From positions 1-64,000 of the forward strand of contig JAJHTX010000011.1 of assembly GCA_032164295.1 (NCBI GenBank): 64,000 nt of DNA, given 5' to 3'. Both the position numbers and the translations under genes were made by a program. Below the pieces are notes generated by a model. It was not told the origin of the DNA, made no database searches, and saw only the letters and a program-made list of their open reading frames with translations. This document shows, piece after piece, positions 23,873-37,001 of the stretch (positions are counted from its first letter, which is position 1; the number at the start of each line of letters is the position of its first letter). This stretch comes from Inonotus obliquus (taxonomy: Eukaryota > Basidiomycota > Agaricomycetes > Hymenochaetales > Hymenochaetaceae).

Positions 23873-25197
23873 CTAGATGGGGATACCGGAATTTTTTGCT
23901 TCCGAGTTGCGCTCATATGTCGAAGAAGCGCGTCGACTTGCTGATGCCTCGACAAAGTCAAGCTCTAGTGGAGGGTCGACTGTGGTCGATAAAGCTGGGC
24001 TCATAACGATACTATCATTTTTCCGTACGCCTTGGTTTGTTCCCATATGACGCCGAATGCGGGAGTGACGGGAGTGGAGTGTTGAGCCGGACATCGCGCC
24101 TGCGGACGACTCCCGAGCAGTTATGGTCCCGTCTGATGAAATGATTCCAAACCTGACATCACGATACACCTTGCAGGCCATGCAGTTTTCGATGGCAGTG
24201 CTAGGAATCACAAACATGGCATGGTACACGGGTGGCATCGTCGGCGCAAGAATTGACACCATTGCCAATATGTTCCCGCCAACAGTGAGCCTGTGTAGCG
24301 ATAAGTAAGTGCATCGCATTTATGTCATTCCGTTGACGTACAGATAGTACAACTGTCCGCTTTGAAGGATACTTTTCGAAATGCGTGGCAAGGCTCCTGC
24401 ATCGAACAAGTTTCTGGGTCGGATACCACTCCTATCATTGCCGAGACCAACGCACAGGAGTCGATATGAGATTGCAATGAGGACAAGCGTGTCGTTCACG
24501 GCAGAGATGATAATGCCCGCAGAGCTGAATGGCTTGACGTCGCTGTTGATGCAAAATGATGTTGGACCAATATGTTTCCCGTTGAGGGCAAACGGCACCG
24601 TAACGCATCCGGCCAGTACTGCGAACCAAAGTAACACGAAACCCGATACTACGGCCTTCTTATCGTTAAAGACGGCGCGTATGCGGAATAGGAACAACAG
24701 TGACGTAGCAGACACGGCAATTGCAAAACATATGCCTATGGCGGTAAGCAACTTTCGACAATTCCCTACACTGCCAACTTTGAGGGATTAGGATGTAAAT
24801 CTGCCGTTATATGGCACAGACATACGCTGAAATACCGTGCTCGTAACGATAAATGCGAGAGTAGACAACCTGGAAGCAAACACGTTAGAGTTACGATGTG
24901 CAGTTATTATCTCGTACTACATCCTCGCACCTCGAGACAAAATAAGCACCAGTTGCCGGTGTGACATTGTGCTTGAACAATAGCAGGTAGTCCGACGGCA
25001 GATTGGACATGAGATCCCACGCGAATGCCTGCAGAACGTAAATACGACGAAAAGGTCCGGCCATGCAAAAAAGATCGCACCCCCAGAGTCGCCACGTAAA
25101 GATAACGAGAGACCTCCAGTTGCGAGGCGATGTCCGGATCGAGGAATAGTAGTGGTGTTGTCGGATTAGGAAGGGACGTGCAATTGTCCGTGCTCAT
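23873..25197 (-). CDS. Fungal seven-helix integral membrane protein, function unknown
   Basis: Five exons, 25197-25081, 25028-24931, 24869-24826, 24777-24342 and 24290-23873, join in frame to 370 residues. The sequence has a short polar N-terminus, then AFAWDLMSNLPSDYLLLF, a helix around STLAFIVTSTVF, FAIAVSATSLLFLFRIRAVF, SGFVLLWFAVLAGCVTVPFAL, AGIIISAVNDTLVLIAISYRL, a YYLLTVGGNILAMVSIL helix and a last segment around PVYHAMFVIPS. A serine-rich cytosolic tail of about 100 residues follows. I recognise the layout from a large unnamed Agaricomycete family of seven-helix proteins but no function is established. It is divergent from the acyltransferase gene, sharing 650 bp of upstream sequence. 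Confidence 0.78.
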
Positions 25198-25851
25198 GGT
25201 GACCTACGAAAGCAGGACTGAGGGTGCGAGGTGCAATGCGGGGAATCAGCACTGATTCAACAGAGTTCTGTGTTAGGTATGACAAGAGGGCGATACGGCA
25301 TGCAGCTACTGGCTTTCCGGTCTTTAACCGAGACGATATTGGCACGAACAATTCGACATGATGACAATGATAATCGAACAAGTAGCAGTCGGCGCAGAGT
25401 ACTGAGTTTCAGCCACAATTTCCATTTACAGAGAGGAGAATGGATGCGCGACAGAAGTCACGTGAATCACTAGAATGCCGACCACCAACCTGAGCAGACT
25501 TAACATGGTGTCTATCAAATTACCTAGCGTCCGTATCAAATGGCACTTATCGCCATCTGCTTCGTCGCTATTCTCAAAGATGGAAGCAGGGTCGACTGTC
25601 CTTCGGTATCATTACTCTTTCTCTCGATTGGTTATTGAACACTCGTCTCCCACCATCTATCAGTCACCGGTAACTACTCAGACGTTCCGTTCACAGCCAA
25701 CAATCATATCAGTGATCGTGGGGGGGCCGCTTTATTTGACTGATCGCACCGCGCTCCCGTCAGATGAACGCGTTATAGGGTCCCCCGCTTCGAGGTCCTC
25801 ACCCATCCACACCCAGCAGTTGTCCCGGTAGACCCCCTCCTCATCCTGCAG
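25198..25851. promoter_or_regulatory. Bidirectional promoter region
   Basis: 650 bp between divergent start codons of the seven-helix protein (minus) and the acyltransferase (plus). An open frame at 25475-25831 in another phase does not extend the acyltransferase and has no domain. I see no clear TATA box or repeat. Confidence 0.4.
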
Positions 25852-27595
25852 ATGGCTAACGTCGACTTCTCACGATATAAGTGGCGCGACGACGAGAGCA
25901 AACCAGGCCGCCTTAAGCGTGAGGTTGGTGGAGGCGAGCTTTTTGATGATGTCTTCAACTTCCACAAACAAGGAGAGCAGAATCTCTTTCTCGGGACATA
26001 CATCCAAGCATGTCAGTCGCTTGAGACATCGGACCTCATAAGTGCCTCTCGGAAAGCCTGGATCTCCCTGCGGTGGGATGTCCCGACAGTTGCGGCCCAG
26101 ATCCTCCATGAGCCTCGCGACGGCACTCCCATTCCGGCGTCGTTTCTTACATACACTCCTTCATCCGATAAAGTCGGAATAGAAGCGTGGGCGGAGGAGA
26201 CAGTGATCCTCAAAGAGGGCTTCAAGGACTTGGATACACTGCGCTACGATGTCGTGCATGGGATCTTACCCGACAAAGACCTTGTCCCACAAACCTTTTT
26301 ATACTGCACCCCATTCTCCCCAACATCCTTCGGTCTCCTTCTATACACGTCCCACGTCCCTTTCGATGGCGCCGGCGTAAAGATTTTGATGTCGCGATTC
26401 CTCGAACATCTCTCCAGATACATCAGCGATCCCCTCTACGAAACTTCTGAAGTAGCGCGCCATAGATGGGGAACGGAACATCGCAACCTCCTACCCATCG
26501 CTTCTGAGATTCTTCGAAAACATGAACCTGCGGAGGTTGACACCGCTGGAAATATCATTAAACCGGAAATTCCAGAAGAATCGAGGGATGGCCAAAGATA
26601 TGTAGAAACATTGAATCAAGTATTGGCAGATCTTGCAAGAGGTGCCCAGGTAAGTATTCATGCTCAGTATGTCACATTGAGATCCCTCAAGGAATCTTCT
26701 TTAGATTGCTCATCCATTTAAGTCGGTGAAACAACCAGTGTACGATCAAACGAAGGATACACCGCTGACTCGCCGTGCTGCCTACACGTTCACAGTCGAA
26801 CAGTCCAGGAAGATTGTTGAGGCATGTCAGAAGGTTCCAAGCAGGCTGACAGTCAATCACCTAGGTGAGTATTCAGCATCGTCATGTGAAATAAAACCCT
26901 GAAATTGTCTACCCTTCTAGCTCATGGATGTCTCTCCCTGTTAACTGTCTTGGATAATCCTCCCGAGCCAGGATCTCCCAATGTTGTGTACTATTATGGG
27001 CTCGTAGACTCGAGACAGCGCCTTGCAAAGGAATACCGCGGCGCTTTGGATTATCCCGGATATTGTCTTGGCATGTCTAGCATCCAAGTTCCGGTGAATA
27101 TCATCGACAAATACGCTGACGACGTTGCCAATAACTTAAAGGCAGTCGTCTTGGAATTTTCTCAAGCGGTAAAGAAGGAATACATAAGGCAGTCGGCATT
27201 CCCTGCACTCCTTGCGATTGAGAACGAGCAAGTCGAACTAATGCTATCCGCTCCGCCTCCACCTCCATGGCGCGGACCTTGGTTCGGAGGCGATGGACGT
27301 GGGGCAATCTACCTGAAGCCAAAATACCCTCAGCATGGCAATACAGTTTTGGAAATTACCGATTTCTACGTTGCACTCGGAAAGACAGACCCCGGACCGT
27401 AAGTCCCTCAATCTGCCATACCTATATTCTTGGCTGAGAGGAACTGTTCCTTCGTTTCATCTCAGGTTCTTCCGTATCACTGAATGGAATGGTCGTATTA
27501 TGCTCAGTGCCGATTACAATCAGAAGGCTGTGGAACCCGAGGTCGTTGATGGTTGGATGAGGAAATGGGCCGAGCTAATTTTGGTCCTGACATGA
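25852..27595 (+). CDS. BAHD/condensation-type acyltransferase-like protein
   Basis: Four exons, 25852-26649, 26723-26864, 26921-27398 and 27466-27595, with GTAAGT/GTGAGT donors, give 515 residues. The active-site motif HxxxD is present as SHVPFDGAG (about residue 170), as in condensation domains, BAHD enzymes and trichothecene 3-O-acetyltransferase-like proteins. The C-terminal half contains AHGCLSLLTVL and an FRITEWNGRIMLSADYN segment in the position of the second half of the barrel. No carrier or adenylation domain is attached, so it is a stand-alone enzyme moving an acyl group, probably from CoA, to a small-molecule alcohol or amine. The plant-like DFGWG motif is not seen. Substrate unknown. 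No secondary-metabolite backbone gene lies nearby. Confidence 0.75.
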
Positions 27596-27797
27596 ACTCC
27601 CATTTATGATGGCTCATCTGTGAACTTAGTTCCTTGCTTGTGCTTTAGAGTGACTCTCGTTTTAGATGGTTCTTATTTAATTAATGAATATTATGTACTA
27701 CAATATTCCGAAGGATATCCAAAGTTCGTAATTATGTTTCTGAGAGATGATGCAATACCAAGGCAGCGTCACAAGAGACAGTCGGATGAACGCAGAT

Positions 27798-30179
27798 CTA
27801 CATGATAATGCAGTCCTTTTCTTCTATCTTTGAGGGCTTTATTCCCATCTCCTCGAACGTGCTGTAACGCACGCGTCTTTCATTAGAATCTTCAGGTGCA
27901 GAGCCAGGCGTCTCTATTCCAGAAGAGGACGTAGATCTGTCCCTGTCCGAAGGTCCTGAGATCACAGATGAGCGAGCCTCTGAACCAGTTCGGGGTGTAC
28001 GCGGAGAAGGTGACCCATGTCTCAGCGGAGGGGTCATAGTCCCATCGCCACGCCTGTCATTATCGGAAAGGCGAGGTTGCGAGAAAGGAGATGAGGAACG
28101 CGATGTAGGACCCGGATCAACGAGCGAGTAGCGTTTCCTCTCCGGGTAATGAACAGGTGGTGCTAGGGTGTTCTCTCGCGAACGGCGCTCGGGAGAGCCT
28201 TCAACGTTTCTCGACCCATCCGAGCTTCTCGAGGCACGCTCGACCACCGAGTCTACACTCGAATAAGCATTAGCATACGGAGTATTACCCTTTGCCTCTC
28301 CACTCGTGTCTGATCCTGTGTCCGAGGTCGCATCCAGTCCGATACTTTTCCTCTCGGCTCGTCTGCGACGCTCACCTCTCGGCTGCACCTTCGAAGCCTT
28401 CCTCGCAAGTTCCACAACCTTATCTGGATTCTCCCTCTTTCCTGCCCGCCTCACGGAGCGAGAAGCCTCGAACCGTTGCTTTGCCTGTGTTCTCCTCCGG
28501 ACGAGAGTATCTTGCGCAAGCTTCTCGTGATCTTGGCGGGAGAACGAAGCCTGTTCGTTTTGTGCGAGTGCAGAAAGCCTCTCTGCTGCTTCCAAATTTC
28601 CGTTTGCAGCCGCCTGGCGTGGTGATGTGTCATTATCTGGGTAAGCGTAAGAGTAAGGCTGATCTCACCTTTTCATACCACTTCTTCGCCCTTCTCAAAT
28701 CCGTATCCGAGCCAATGCCCACTTCCCAATAATAACCGACCGCAAACTCCGCGTTTACCACTCCTGCTTGTGCGGCCTGTTCTGCACAGGTCCGAGCTAA
28801 CGACTCATCCTTCTCGAAAAGGCCCTCGGCCCCACAGAGAAACCATTTCGATAACGCCAGGAAAGCTTCTGGCTCCACCTCGCTTGCAAGAGTGTAATAC
28901 TGCACGCTTAGCAGCGGATCATATGCCTCCTCGGATTCGTAGTAATAACCAAGTTTGTATTGCGCCTAGAATAGGGATGTCAGTGGCATGAATAGAAAGG
29001 GTGACAGTTACTCACTGGCGTATAGTGCAGGTAAGCCGCACGTGAGATATGCTTCAATGCTTCCTCTTCAATACTAGAACCTGTCGGTATGTATGATTCG
29101 AACAGTGACTTCGGAAGCACGGCAGAGGTATGCGCAAAGTCCCCGCGGAGAAGACAGCCAAAGACATATGCGGGTTGAGGTGCTGCAACAGTAGCCTTTT
29201 CTGCAGCGCGGAAAAGCAAGGGCAGTGCGATGGTAGGAGAAGCCTCTATCCCTAATTGACCCATTAAATGTGCCAAGCCCATCCGATACAAGCATTTCAC
29301 ATCTTCTCGGACGAGACCGCGTTCATAGCAATCCTTCGCGCGTCGAGCATCCTTGAAGACCTCATAGCATCTACCTAGGTTAAACCATGCTGCATGATTT
29401 TCTGCCCGCGCGCTTGCTTCAAACGCCCGAAATGCCTTTCTTGGATCTTGATTGATGTATGCCGAAAAGATGCCTGACTGCGTCAGCGATGCTCGGATTT
29501 GCAATGCTTCCGCGATCGGCGGTGCAAGTTTCGTCCCAGCAGAGGGAACAGACGGCACAAGGGTTAATAACAGCTCGACGGCAGAGCTCGCCAGCTGTGT
29601 GAGAGCGGGGTCATCGATGTCCAGCTTCTTCATTTCTGGGTCAACAGAAACAATATCAGGTGGTGGGAGGTATGTCCGATAGACGAGGAAGAGAACGTCC
29701 TGGATCCATGCGACTTGTTTCTCTTGACTCGCGTCATGAGATTGGATAGAGGCAAAACCTCGTTGAAGGGACGAAATTGTCGGACGAGGAGCGACGAGAG
29801 TTGGATCAACATCGATCTGTCCAATCTGGTCATTTTGAGGCGAAGCAGACCGCGATGAGTTGAGTGTTCGCTCCCCTTGACGCGGACTGGACTGTAGCGT
29901 TAAGCCAAGGACTGACTGCCTAAGAGACTCATCAGTCGTGCCCGATGCTTGCATGTTGTTTGTAGCTGTAGCAACGGTGGAAGGTGGAAGGGAGGAAAGG
30001 GCTGCTTCCGGGGCAACCGCAGGGAAACGTGTCGCCACAAAAGCATACTGTTGCGAATCGCCACTGACCGGAGTTCGGATGGAGCTCGAATTCGGAATCG
30101 GTAATGGCCTTGAGCGTGTAGGAGCGCTGGATACAGCAGGGCTTTGTGAATGAGAGTGTGAAATACCATGCAGAGACAT
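27798..30179 (-). CDS. Chs4/Skt5-like chitin synthase activator with Sel1 repeats and CaaX box
   Basis: Three exons, 30179-29016, 28965-28669 and 28613-27798, join in frame to about 758 residues. The N-terminal third is Ser/Pro-rich and disordered. The middle holds Sel1-like repeats: RKAFRAFEASARAENHAAWF, LGRCYEVFKDARRAKDCYER, YRMGLAHLMGQLG, AQYKLGYYYESEE, and FAVGYYWEVGIGSDTDLRRA with WYEK joined to AAANGNLEAAERL. A basic, low-complexity tail follows and the last four residues are CIIM, a CaaX box that should be farnesylated. Yeast Chs4/Skt5, which recruits and activates chitin synthase III at the bud neck, has the same plan. A further 5' exon upstream of 30179 is possible because the frame stays open to a TGA about 75 nt before the ATG. 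Confidence 0.87.
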
Positions 30180-31993
30180 CAATTCGCGATCGGATATACC
30201 AGCCGTGGGCCTTGCGTGGTGAAAAACTTGGGCGCTTCACTTCCAATGCGAGCGGATTCACATACGCTAGTCGAGGTGCGAGAGAATTGGTCAATTGGGC
30301 GAGAGGTCGACATGAGCAAGTACCAGTCCTCCAAGCTGGAATAATTTCGTACTGTGTTTTCATTCAAATAGTATTATGTAACGCACATGCCCGCATCACC
30401 ACTTTACCTAACATCGCTTCAGCGCGACCGCGACTCTGCGAAAAGGATTACAACCATCACAACTCGGACCTATACCTTTTGAATCTTCTTCGCGTCTCAA
30501 GACATCACATTATCGTGCTGTAAGCAAACTAAGATCGACTGACAGTCCTCGTCGCCAGTAATTGATGCAGAATTTTTGTGTTACATTGCCGCAGGATAGG
30601 TAACCAAGCCATTTGATTGCACAGACTTGGAGCGACCTGGGCCTACTACTCGTCCAAAACAAATGCGACGAACCTCCTGACCTACAGTCGGTCACAGTAT
30701 TTGCATACCGTAAACAATTAGGGACTACAGTGGACCGTGTACCTCTGATTTTTCTGGAAACGGACGAATGACTCGACAATGGCATCTTGCCGCAATATCT
30801 CGTCAGAAAGCGCGTCCTTTCGCGGGTGATTTCTGACTTTCCTTGCAATTGCAGAGTTTGTGCTGCCTAATATCACAGGAACAATCTACGATAATTCCGG
30901 AAAATGCCAAGTAAAAGGAACTAGTGAACGACGTGCTCAACTTTCTTTAAGAATATTCAAGATTTCTCCCCGTCTCCCCTGGATTCGGTCAAATTTCGAA
31001 TCTTGTAAGTATATCGTGCCTGCTGCTTTTTGTCAGCCCAGGAACACGACCAGTGTTCACTGGATGGCGGAAGTATGTCGGGATATCTCGGCCCGCGACT
31101 GCTTTGCGATGCTTTCGTTATCCAATGCCCATCTCTCGTCGCTGGTCTGTATCTTCCCTTTAATTGAAGCCTGTATCTTCTGTTTCTCTCTTCTCCTCTT
31201 TCGATGTTACTTAGCCGAAAACCCGTCAAAGTCCCAGTTCCTGAAAGGTAAGCGAAAACAAGCCGAGCCCAGTGATGTATGTTCTTCGCGGAAGTCGCGT
31301 GTCTTAGCTCAAGAGATTTGGAGGGGAGAAGTGCCTGAAAATCGGACAGCTTTTCGCACTTTTGACGAGGATCCTTAAGGCAAGCCGGTTGATCAGCAAT
31401 ACAGCCCTCTGGTGTCTTGAGGTGTCGTCCTGTGCAGTTAGTTACTGCTTACCGTGTATCACGGTGCGCAGTAGCTGGCTGCGTTGTTCGGGCCAAGTGA
31501 ATATCACCACGAAAGCTGAGGCCAGATCCAGAACACTGCATTTCGGTTAGACAAACTTTTGCTTGGCTCATATGTTCACTTTAGAGGTACCGCGTGATAC
31601 ATGGGGAGAGTAGTCACTGGTCATCGTTGCTGTGTTACCCATCGCTATGGGATGATATTTATGATGAATACTACCTCATCATGTATTACCTAATGACTAC
31701 CTATATGGGGTATTCTGATGGGATTGAATTGGTTTTTTATTTCTTAGCTAGCTTGTCGAGGGTGCCTGAGTAACTTGAGCACTGACTTTCCACTAAATTA
31801 GACATTCGCGTCCCTTCTGATCAACCATCATGGAATTGCCAGGTACACCGACTCGGCGATTCAGTGTTCTTTTCAAGTCAAAACCACCAACCTATAAATC
31901 GGAGACATCCTCTCATCCACCAGCAAGCGGTCTTTCTGCCCCTCCCCCCATCCCCCTTCACATCTCCTCTTCTCCTCATCGTAGCAGTGAAGG
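30180..31993. other. Long intergenic region
   Basis: 1.8 kb. The first few hundred bases are the probable leader and promoter of the Chs4/Skt5-like gene. Frames at 30510-30848 (minus) and 30860-31378 (plus, 172 codons) show no domain, signal peptide or convincing splice pattern. The last 130 bases include a pyrimidine-rich stretch (31930-31980) just before the GMC oxidoreductase start, a typical fungal promoter feature. Confidence 0.45.
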
Positions 31994-34503
31994 ATGCTGA
32001 CCCTTAGCTTACTTGCTCTCGCCAGTGTGGCAGCTGCGACAACCATCACAACGGATAGTTCAGTAGCCATAAACCAGACCTTCGATTATATCATTGTTGG
32101 GGGCGGTCTTTCGGGCATCGCGGTCGCAAACAGGGTCCGTCCTCCTTGCCTCTTTCTGCAGTGCTAGGTGCGAGCTAACTACTGAATGCGCGTCTCATGA
32201 ACAGCTGAGCGGCGAGGGATACTCAGTTATCGTCATCGAAGCAGGCCCAGACGCCCGAGACGTACCCGCCATCTTGAACGCGGAGGAACGCGGTGACCTT
32301 GTACGTGACGCGTCTTGAAGCGTGTCTTACAAGGTTTGAGTTCTGATACGGGTTGTAGAACGGTTTCTGCAACTGGCGATATCCTGTATACGACGAGGCT
32401 GGCAACGAGCTATCATGGCAAATAGATAGCGGGGTAAGTTCCCGCCCTCGATTACGCCTAGCAATGCTTACTCGCTTCGCGTGACAGGCTTGCGTCGGAG
32501 GGTCTACGTCAAGTAAGTATCGCCATATCAATTTCACGATTCAAGGTTGGCTGTCGCTGATTATTCTCGCTTCAGTTAACGGGATGGTATGTTCCAGCGC
32601 CAGGTTTCACTGATAATTGATGTACTAATTCTCTCGATCAGGTATGGTATCGACCAGCCAGAGCAGATTTAGATGCACTACAAGCTCTGGGAAATCCTGG
32701 GTGGAATTGGAACACGCTTGAACCTGTACGCATATACTTAGTCAAGGAATTTAGTATAGCCTCATATGCTGTTTAGTACTTGGAGTCCATTGAACGCTTT
32801 ATTCCACCGGACGCGACTCAGGTTTCGCAAGGAGCAGGCTACGATCCTTCAGTGCACGGGTTCAATGGTCCGATCAACGTTTCTTTCCCGGTACGCTTTC
32901 TCTCAATATTGTCTAAAGTATTGACTATTTATCTGCTCAAATCAGACACCGATGCGAATTCCGCAATCACAAAGCTTGTACAAGGAGGCTCTGCCGCTGG
33001 TTTTCCCAGGTCTCACCGTCACAGACGATTTGAGCAGTCGAACGTCTACCGTCGCCGCGTCAACACCCTGGAGTATTTGGTACAATCCTGAAACCCAGAA
33101 GAACACGCGCTCCTCCGCCGCGTACGGTCTGCTGTACCCCGCCGACCAGCAACGCGATTCGCTCACAGTCCTCACTGAACACACTGTTGACAAGGTGTTA
33201 TTTAGAAGCAAAAGTGACTTGAAAGCTAGAGGTGTTCAGTTTGGTAACGCGAATGAAAGGCGCTTGTTTGAAGTCTATGCCAGTAAAGAAGTGATCCTTG
33301 CTGCTGGTGCTCTTGCCAGCGCACCGATTCTTGAACGCTCTGGTATTGGCAATACTGCGTACGTCGACTTAAAATTCTCTTCTTCATTCATCTATTCTTA
33401 CGGAGAACCATTTCTCAGAGTTCTCATGAATGCTGGTGTGATGCAGCTCTTGAACCTTCCTGGGGTCGGTCTCAACCTGAATGTAAGGATCAGAATTCCT
33501 CAAATAATGTACACATATCGATTTACTGTTTCCTAGGATCAACCAGGCACGGGTACGGCCGCACTTGTCACTGAGTCTTTCCAAAGCGATCCCAGTATCA
33601 TTGACGGGCGTAATCTATTTGCACCTATAATTTCCCTTGTGAACATTGAACATCTCTTCGGTGCCGCAAGTACGTGCAATTGCTCCTGCAGAACACCGAC
33701 TTGGTTTGACTTTAATCATATCATAGACGTTTCGCAAATATCTCAGCGGCTTGCTCGTGAGCTTGGCACTCGTGCAAGTGAGATTGTGAATGCTGGCGCT
33801 GCCGTAAATTTGGTTGGCGCTCGGGCTGTATTGGCAGCACAGACAAACCTCATTGTGAACCATAATTGTACGTCGTGTGTCTTTCGTGGTTGCAAGTATC
33901 TAACATCCCGATTGGTGCTGTAAAGTCCCTATTGCAGAAATAATTGGCGAAAGCTATCCGGCTATCTTCATGGCCGCCTTCTGGCCTCTTTTGGCATTCT
34001 CGCGCGGTTACGTCCATATCTCATCCACCGATCCTTTCGCACTACCTATCATCACGCCCCGCCTTCTCTCGGACAGCTTTGACCAGACAGTCGCCGTTGC
34101 CATTGCGCGCAAGTCGCGAGAGATCTTCACCAGTACGCCGTTCCAAGAATACGTGGCTGATGCGTTCTTGGATCCAAGTGATGTCGGACCGGATGCGACC
34201 GATGCCCAATACCTGGACTGGTACAGACGAACATCGTTCGGCGCGAGTCACTGGGTTGGGAGCACGAGCATGCTTCCGAAAAATCAAGGCGGTGTCGTTG
34301 ATTCGCGGTTGAAGTACGTTCTTACTACATCGTTAAACCAGATGTGATGGCACATATTGACATTCTGACGTAGGGTATATGGAACAAGTGGGCTACGCGT
34401 GGTTGATGCTGGTATCTTGCCTATCCAAAATACTGCACACACTCAAAGCGTCGTGTACGCGACTTCTCTCAAAGCTGCGGATCTCATTCTCGACGATGCT
34501 TGA
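31994..34503 (+). CDS. Secreted GMC oxidoreductase (aryl-alcohol/glucose oxidase-like)
   Basis: Starts MLTLSLLALASVAAATTITT, a signal peptide, then FDYIIVGGGLSGIAVANRL, the FAD-binding GxGxxG fold with the VIVIEAG glutamate strand. About ten short introns break the gene. Recognisable segments in order are GACVGGSTS-INGMVWYRP, GLTVTDDLSSRT, LTEHTVDKVLF, EVILAAGALASAPILERSGIG, LLNLPGVGLNLNDQPG, and FSRGYVHISSTDPFA. The catalytic histidine lies in SHWVGSTSMLP (about 34249) and the second active-site residue in NTAHTQSVVYA (about 34431), next to the final GLRVVDAGILP. Family knowledge: these flavoenzymes oxidise alcohols or sugars and release hydrogen peroxide, often feeding peroxidases in wood decay. 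Substrate cannot be told. Length about 590 residues fits the family. Confidence 0.9.
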
Positions 34504-35040
34504 AATGAAACTGACGTACCGACGTCGCACGACATACCGCCGAGGTAATTTGTGTTAAATGATAATGCCTTTCGGATTTCACGTTGCATAGTAGATTTTT
34601 TAGGGAATGTGATTATAATCTTTCATGGACTAGTACTAAATCATTCTGCTTGCTGTTGTTATTGCATTAATGTTGTTTATCTGGAGCCTTTCCATTTTTC
34701 TTGGATAGCTATGTCCTATAATTTTATAGTCTATTTACGATAGTTTTATACAAATTGCCAAGTCGTATTTCTGTTCGTGTGGCTTTTTTTAAAAAAAAAA
34801 ATGTATTTCTACGCGCGTCAGTAATTCTAGTTACAAGTGCGCGGCAGACAAAATCTACGTGGTGGCGGGGACTCTAAGAGTGGTGAGGTAAGAAACGCAG
34901 GGAGGGGGATAGTAGTATGGTGCTCTAAAAGAAAGGCGCGACGCTGGGGAGTGTTCGTGTGGTTACATTAGCACGTGAAGCGTGCCGCCAGCAATTCCGC
35001 TTTTGAATCACATTTACCATGTCGAATCTCTCGGACGACT
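34504..35040. other. Intergenic region
   Basis: About 540 bp. The first part is AT-rich 3' sequence of the GMC gene with a T7-A11 tract at 34784-34801. The second part is the promoter of the F-box gene. No open frame of note. Confidence 0.45.
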
Positions 35041-36729
35041 ATGAACATACATTTCCTTGACCTCTTTGACGATATCCTGCTTAACATTGCATATCACTGT
35101 GCGGCAAGCGATGTTCTCGCTTTGGAAAAGGTCAGTCGTACAGCTTAGCACAGTGATTTGACTGATGTCCGCTTTGTGCGAATAGACATGTAAGACGCTA
35201 TGGCACCTATTTTCTCAACCCAATCGTCCATTGTGGCTACGTATCCTCAGAGGACTCGACGACTTCTACGCCCCGAATTTGCCTCCTCACGTCGAACTGG
35301 ACAAGTTGTCGTCTGGTGATCTGAAACGACTTGTAGCCCATGCAATGACTGGCTATACAAATTGGCACACGATATCTTCTGGTCCAAGCATCACTCGAAC
35401 ACGTATCATCGACTTGAAGAATAGAGGTCTATTGGGCGATCTGGACCAGGGTCAAGACCGTCGTGAGATAATGAAGATCGTTCCAGCTAGGCTGGGAGAA
35501 ACGCTTTTATTCACTCTATGGTCGGAAGGATACCTTCAATGTTGGGATATAGAAAGGAGTAGGGTTATTTGGACGTATCCGCAGCTCGGGTCCTTCCAGG
35601 AGGAACGAGTCGTTGCATTTGATGTAGGGATTGATAAACATAACAATCTTCCATTGGTCGCTATTGCCGGAGAGTCTTTTGATTCGTGGAATGATGGTCC
35701 GGCTCGGTGAGTCGTTAAGGATAATCTTGTCGCGTCGACATACTCAATTTGCTCTCATTCTTCGCCATAGCTTCATGAAAACGTTCTGGATAAACCCCGA
35801 AACAAGGCATGTAACACTTCATAAGACGAAAGAGTGTTTCCAGTGGGTCGCCCCTACTGCGCTCAAGCTTTGCGGGGATGCGATGATTTTAATCGAGGCT
35901 TGTCACATTACAATATTAAGCAGGTCTTTGGAGCAATGCTTCATCATGGTATGATATAATTCGGCCCTTCTTTAAAATGGAATCACCACATAACCCGTAG
36001 GTTTGTGCCGATATTATCATGGACTCTATAGCCGTGTCAGACGGGTACTTGTACTTCGTCGCTACGGAGGAAGGGGATAAAGATTATTCGCTTATCGCCA
36101 TGGATATGCAACATGTGTTCAGCCACCCACGGATGCGTGTCATGTCGTGCGGATTTCAGCCCCAACCAATAGCTCTCGAGCTGAAACGACAGCTGCATTT
36201 TCTGCGAGTGAAGGAACCGATGCCGATATCGTCTGGTAGCTTGACTTCGGTACAAGTCGCTACCTGCAACCCGACTTGGCGAGCATTTCGGGAGGCTACA
36301 AGAGTATTTGTTTCCGCTAAATTGCAGAAGCCGCGCGAAGAGGGGATTGAATGCACGTGCTATTGGTTTGGTGTATTCCACTTGACGACGTCATCGGACG
36401 AATTGGCCCTTCCGCCCTCACTCGTTCTTCATCGTTCAAAGTCTCTTTCCATACCTCTTTCCCACTCATACTGCCGCGAACAAATCCATTCGATATCACA
36501 CACAGGTCGAGGAATTCTTGCCAACGTCAATACTCTACACCGTGGTACCCGATATTATGCCATCTCGCTAGACGAGCTTTTAGACGGGCACTCGGGGCAT
36601 GCCTTCAGACCTATTTCATTCGGCCGCGACCTTGTTGCGCCGGGAGCCGTGTATTTCGAGAAATATAGTGGTGCTTTGGCTTTCGTTTCTAAGGATAGAC
36701 GGAGGATCATAGTACAATATTACGATTGA
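35041..36729 (+). CDS. F-box protein of the fungal WD/propeller-like type
   Basis: Four exons, 35041-35130, 35186-35706, 35771-35948 and 36001-36729, join in frame to 505 residues. The N-terminus MNIHFLDLFDDILLNIAYHC-AASDVLALEK and then TCKTLWHLFSQPNRPLWLRI is a fungal F-box: the LP/LxxDxLLxIA start, the hydrophobic core and a tryptophan-terminated third helix. The remainder has short repeated beta-type segments such as LGETLLFTLWSEGYLQCWDI and SIAVSDGYLYFVATE that could form a divergent propeller. F-box proteins hand substrates to Skp1-Cullin ligases; the substrate here is unknown. Such genes are massively duplicated in Agaricomycetes. Confidence 0.72.
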
Positions 36730-37001
36730 AGGAACTGTCCTGCCGAAAGAATGTGCTCCGTAAATACATTGGTGCTTTATCTAAAGCATCGACAATGCAA
36801 CTTGCCTACAGCCTAACTTAAGGTAAATGATTTCGAAGGCGCGAAGAGTTTGTGAATGGTGCATCGTCAAAAAAGCAATGATGATTAAATGGAACTTGTG
36901 ATGGTGAAAGTAGCTTATGAGCTTCGTAGAATCTTCCTCTCTAAAGGTCCGAATATAGATTTGAGTAGATTATAGAGTTAAGGAGGCACCCATGATCACA
37001 A

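Noticed and set aside
25475..25831. Possible upstream exon of the acyltransferase
   Set aside because: It is in another phase, ends in a stop before the ATG at 25852, and has no acyltransferase similarity.
30860..31378. 172-codon plus-strand frame between Chs4/Skt5-like and GMC genes
   Set aside because: Mixed composition, no domain, no signal peptide, and no splice sites that improve it.
25852..34503. Secondary-metabolite cluster made of acyltransferase and GMC oxidoreductase
   Set aside because: No polyketide synthase, peptide synthetase or terpene synthase is present and a housekeeping Chs4/Skt5-like gene separates them.
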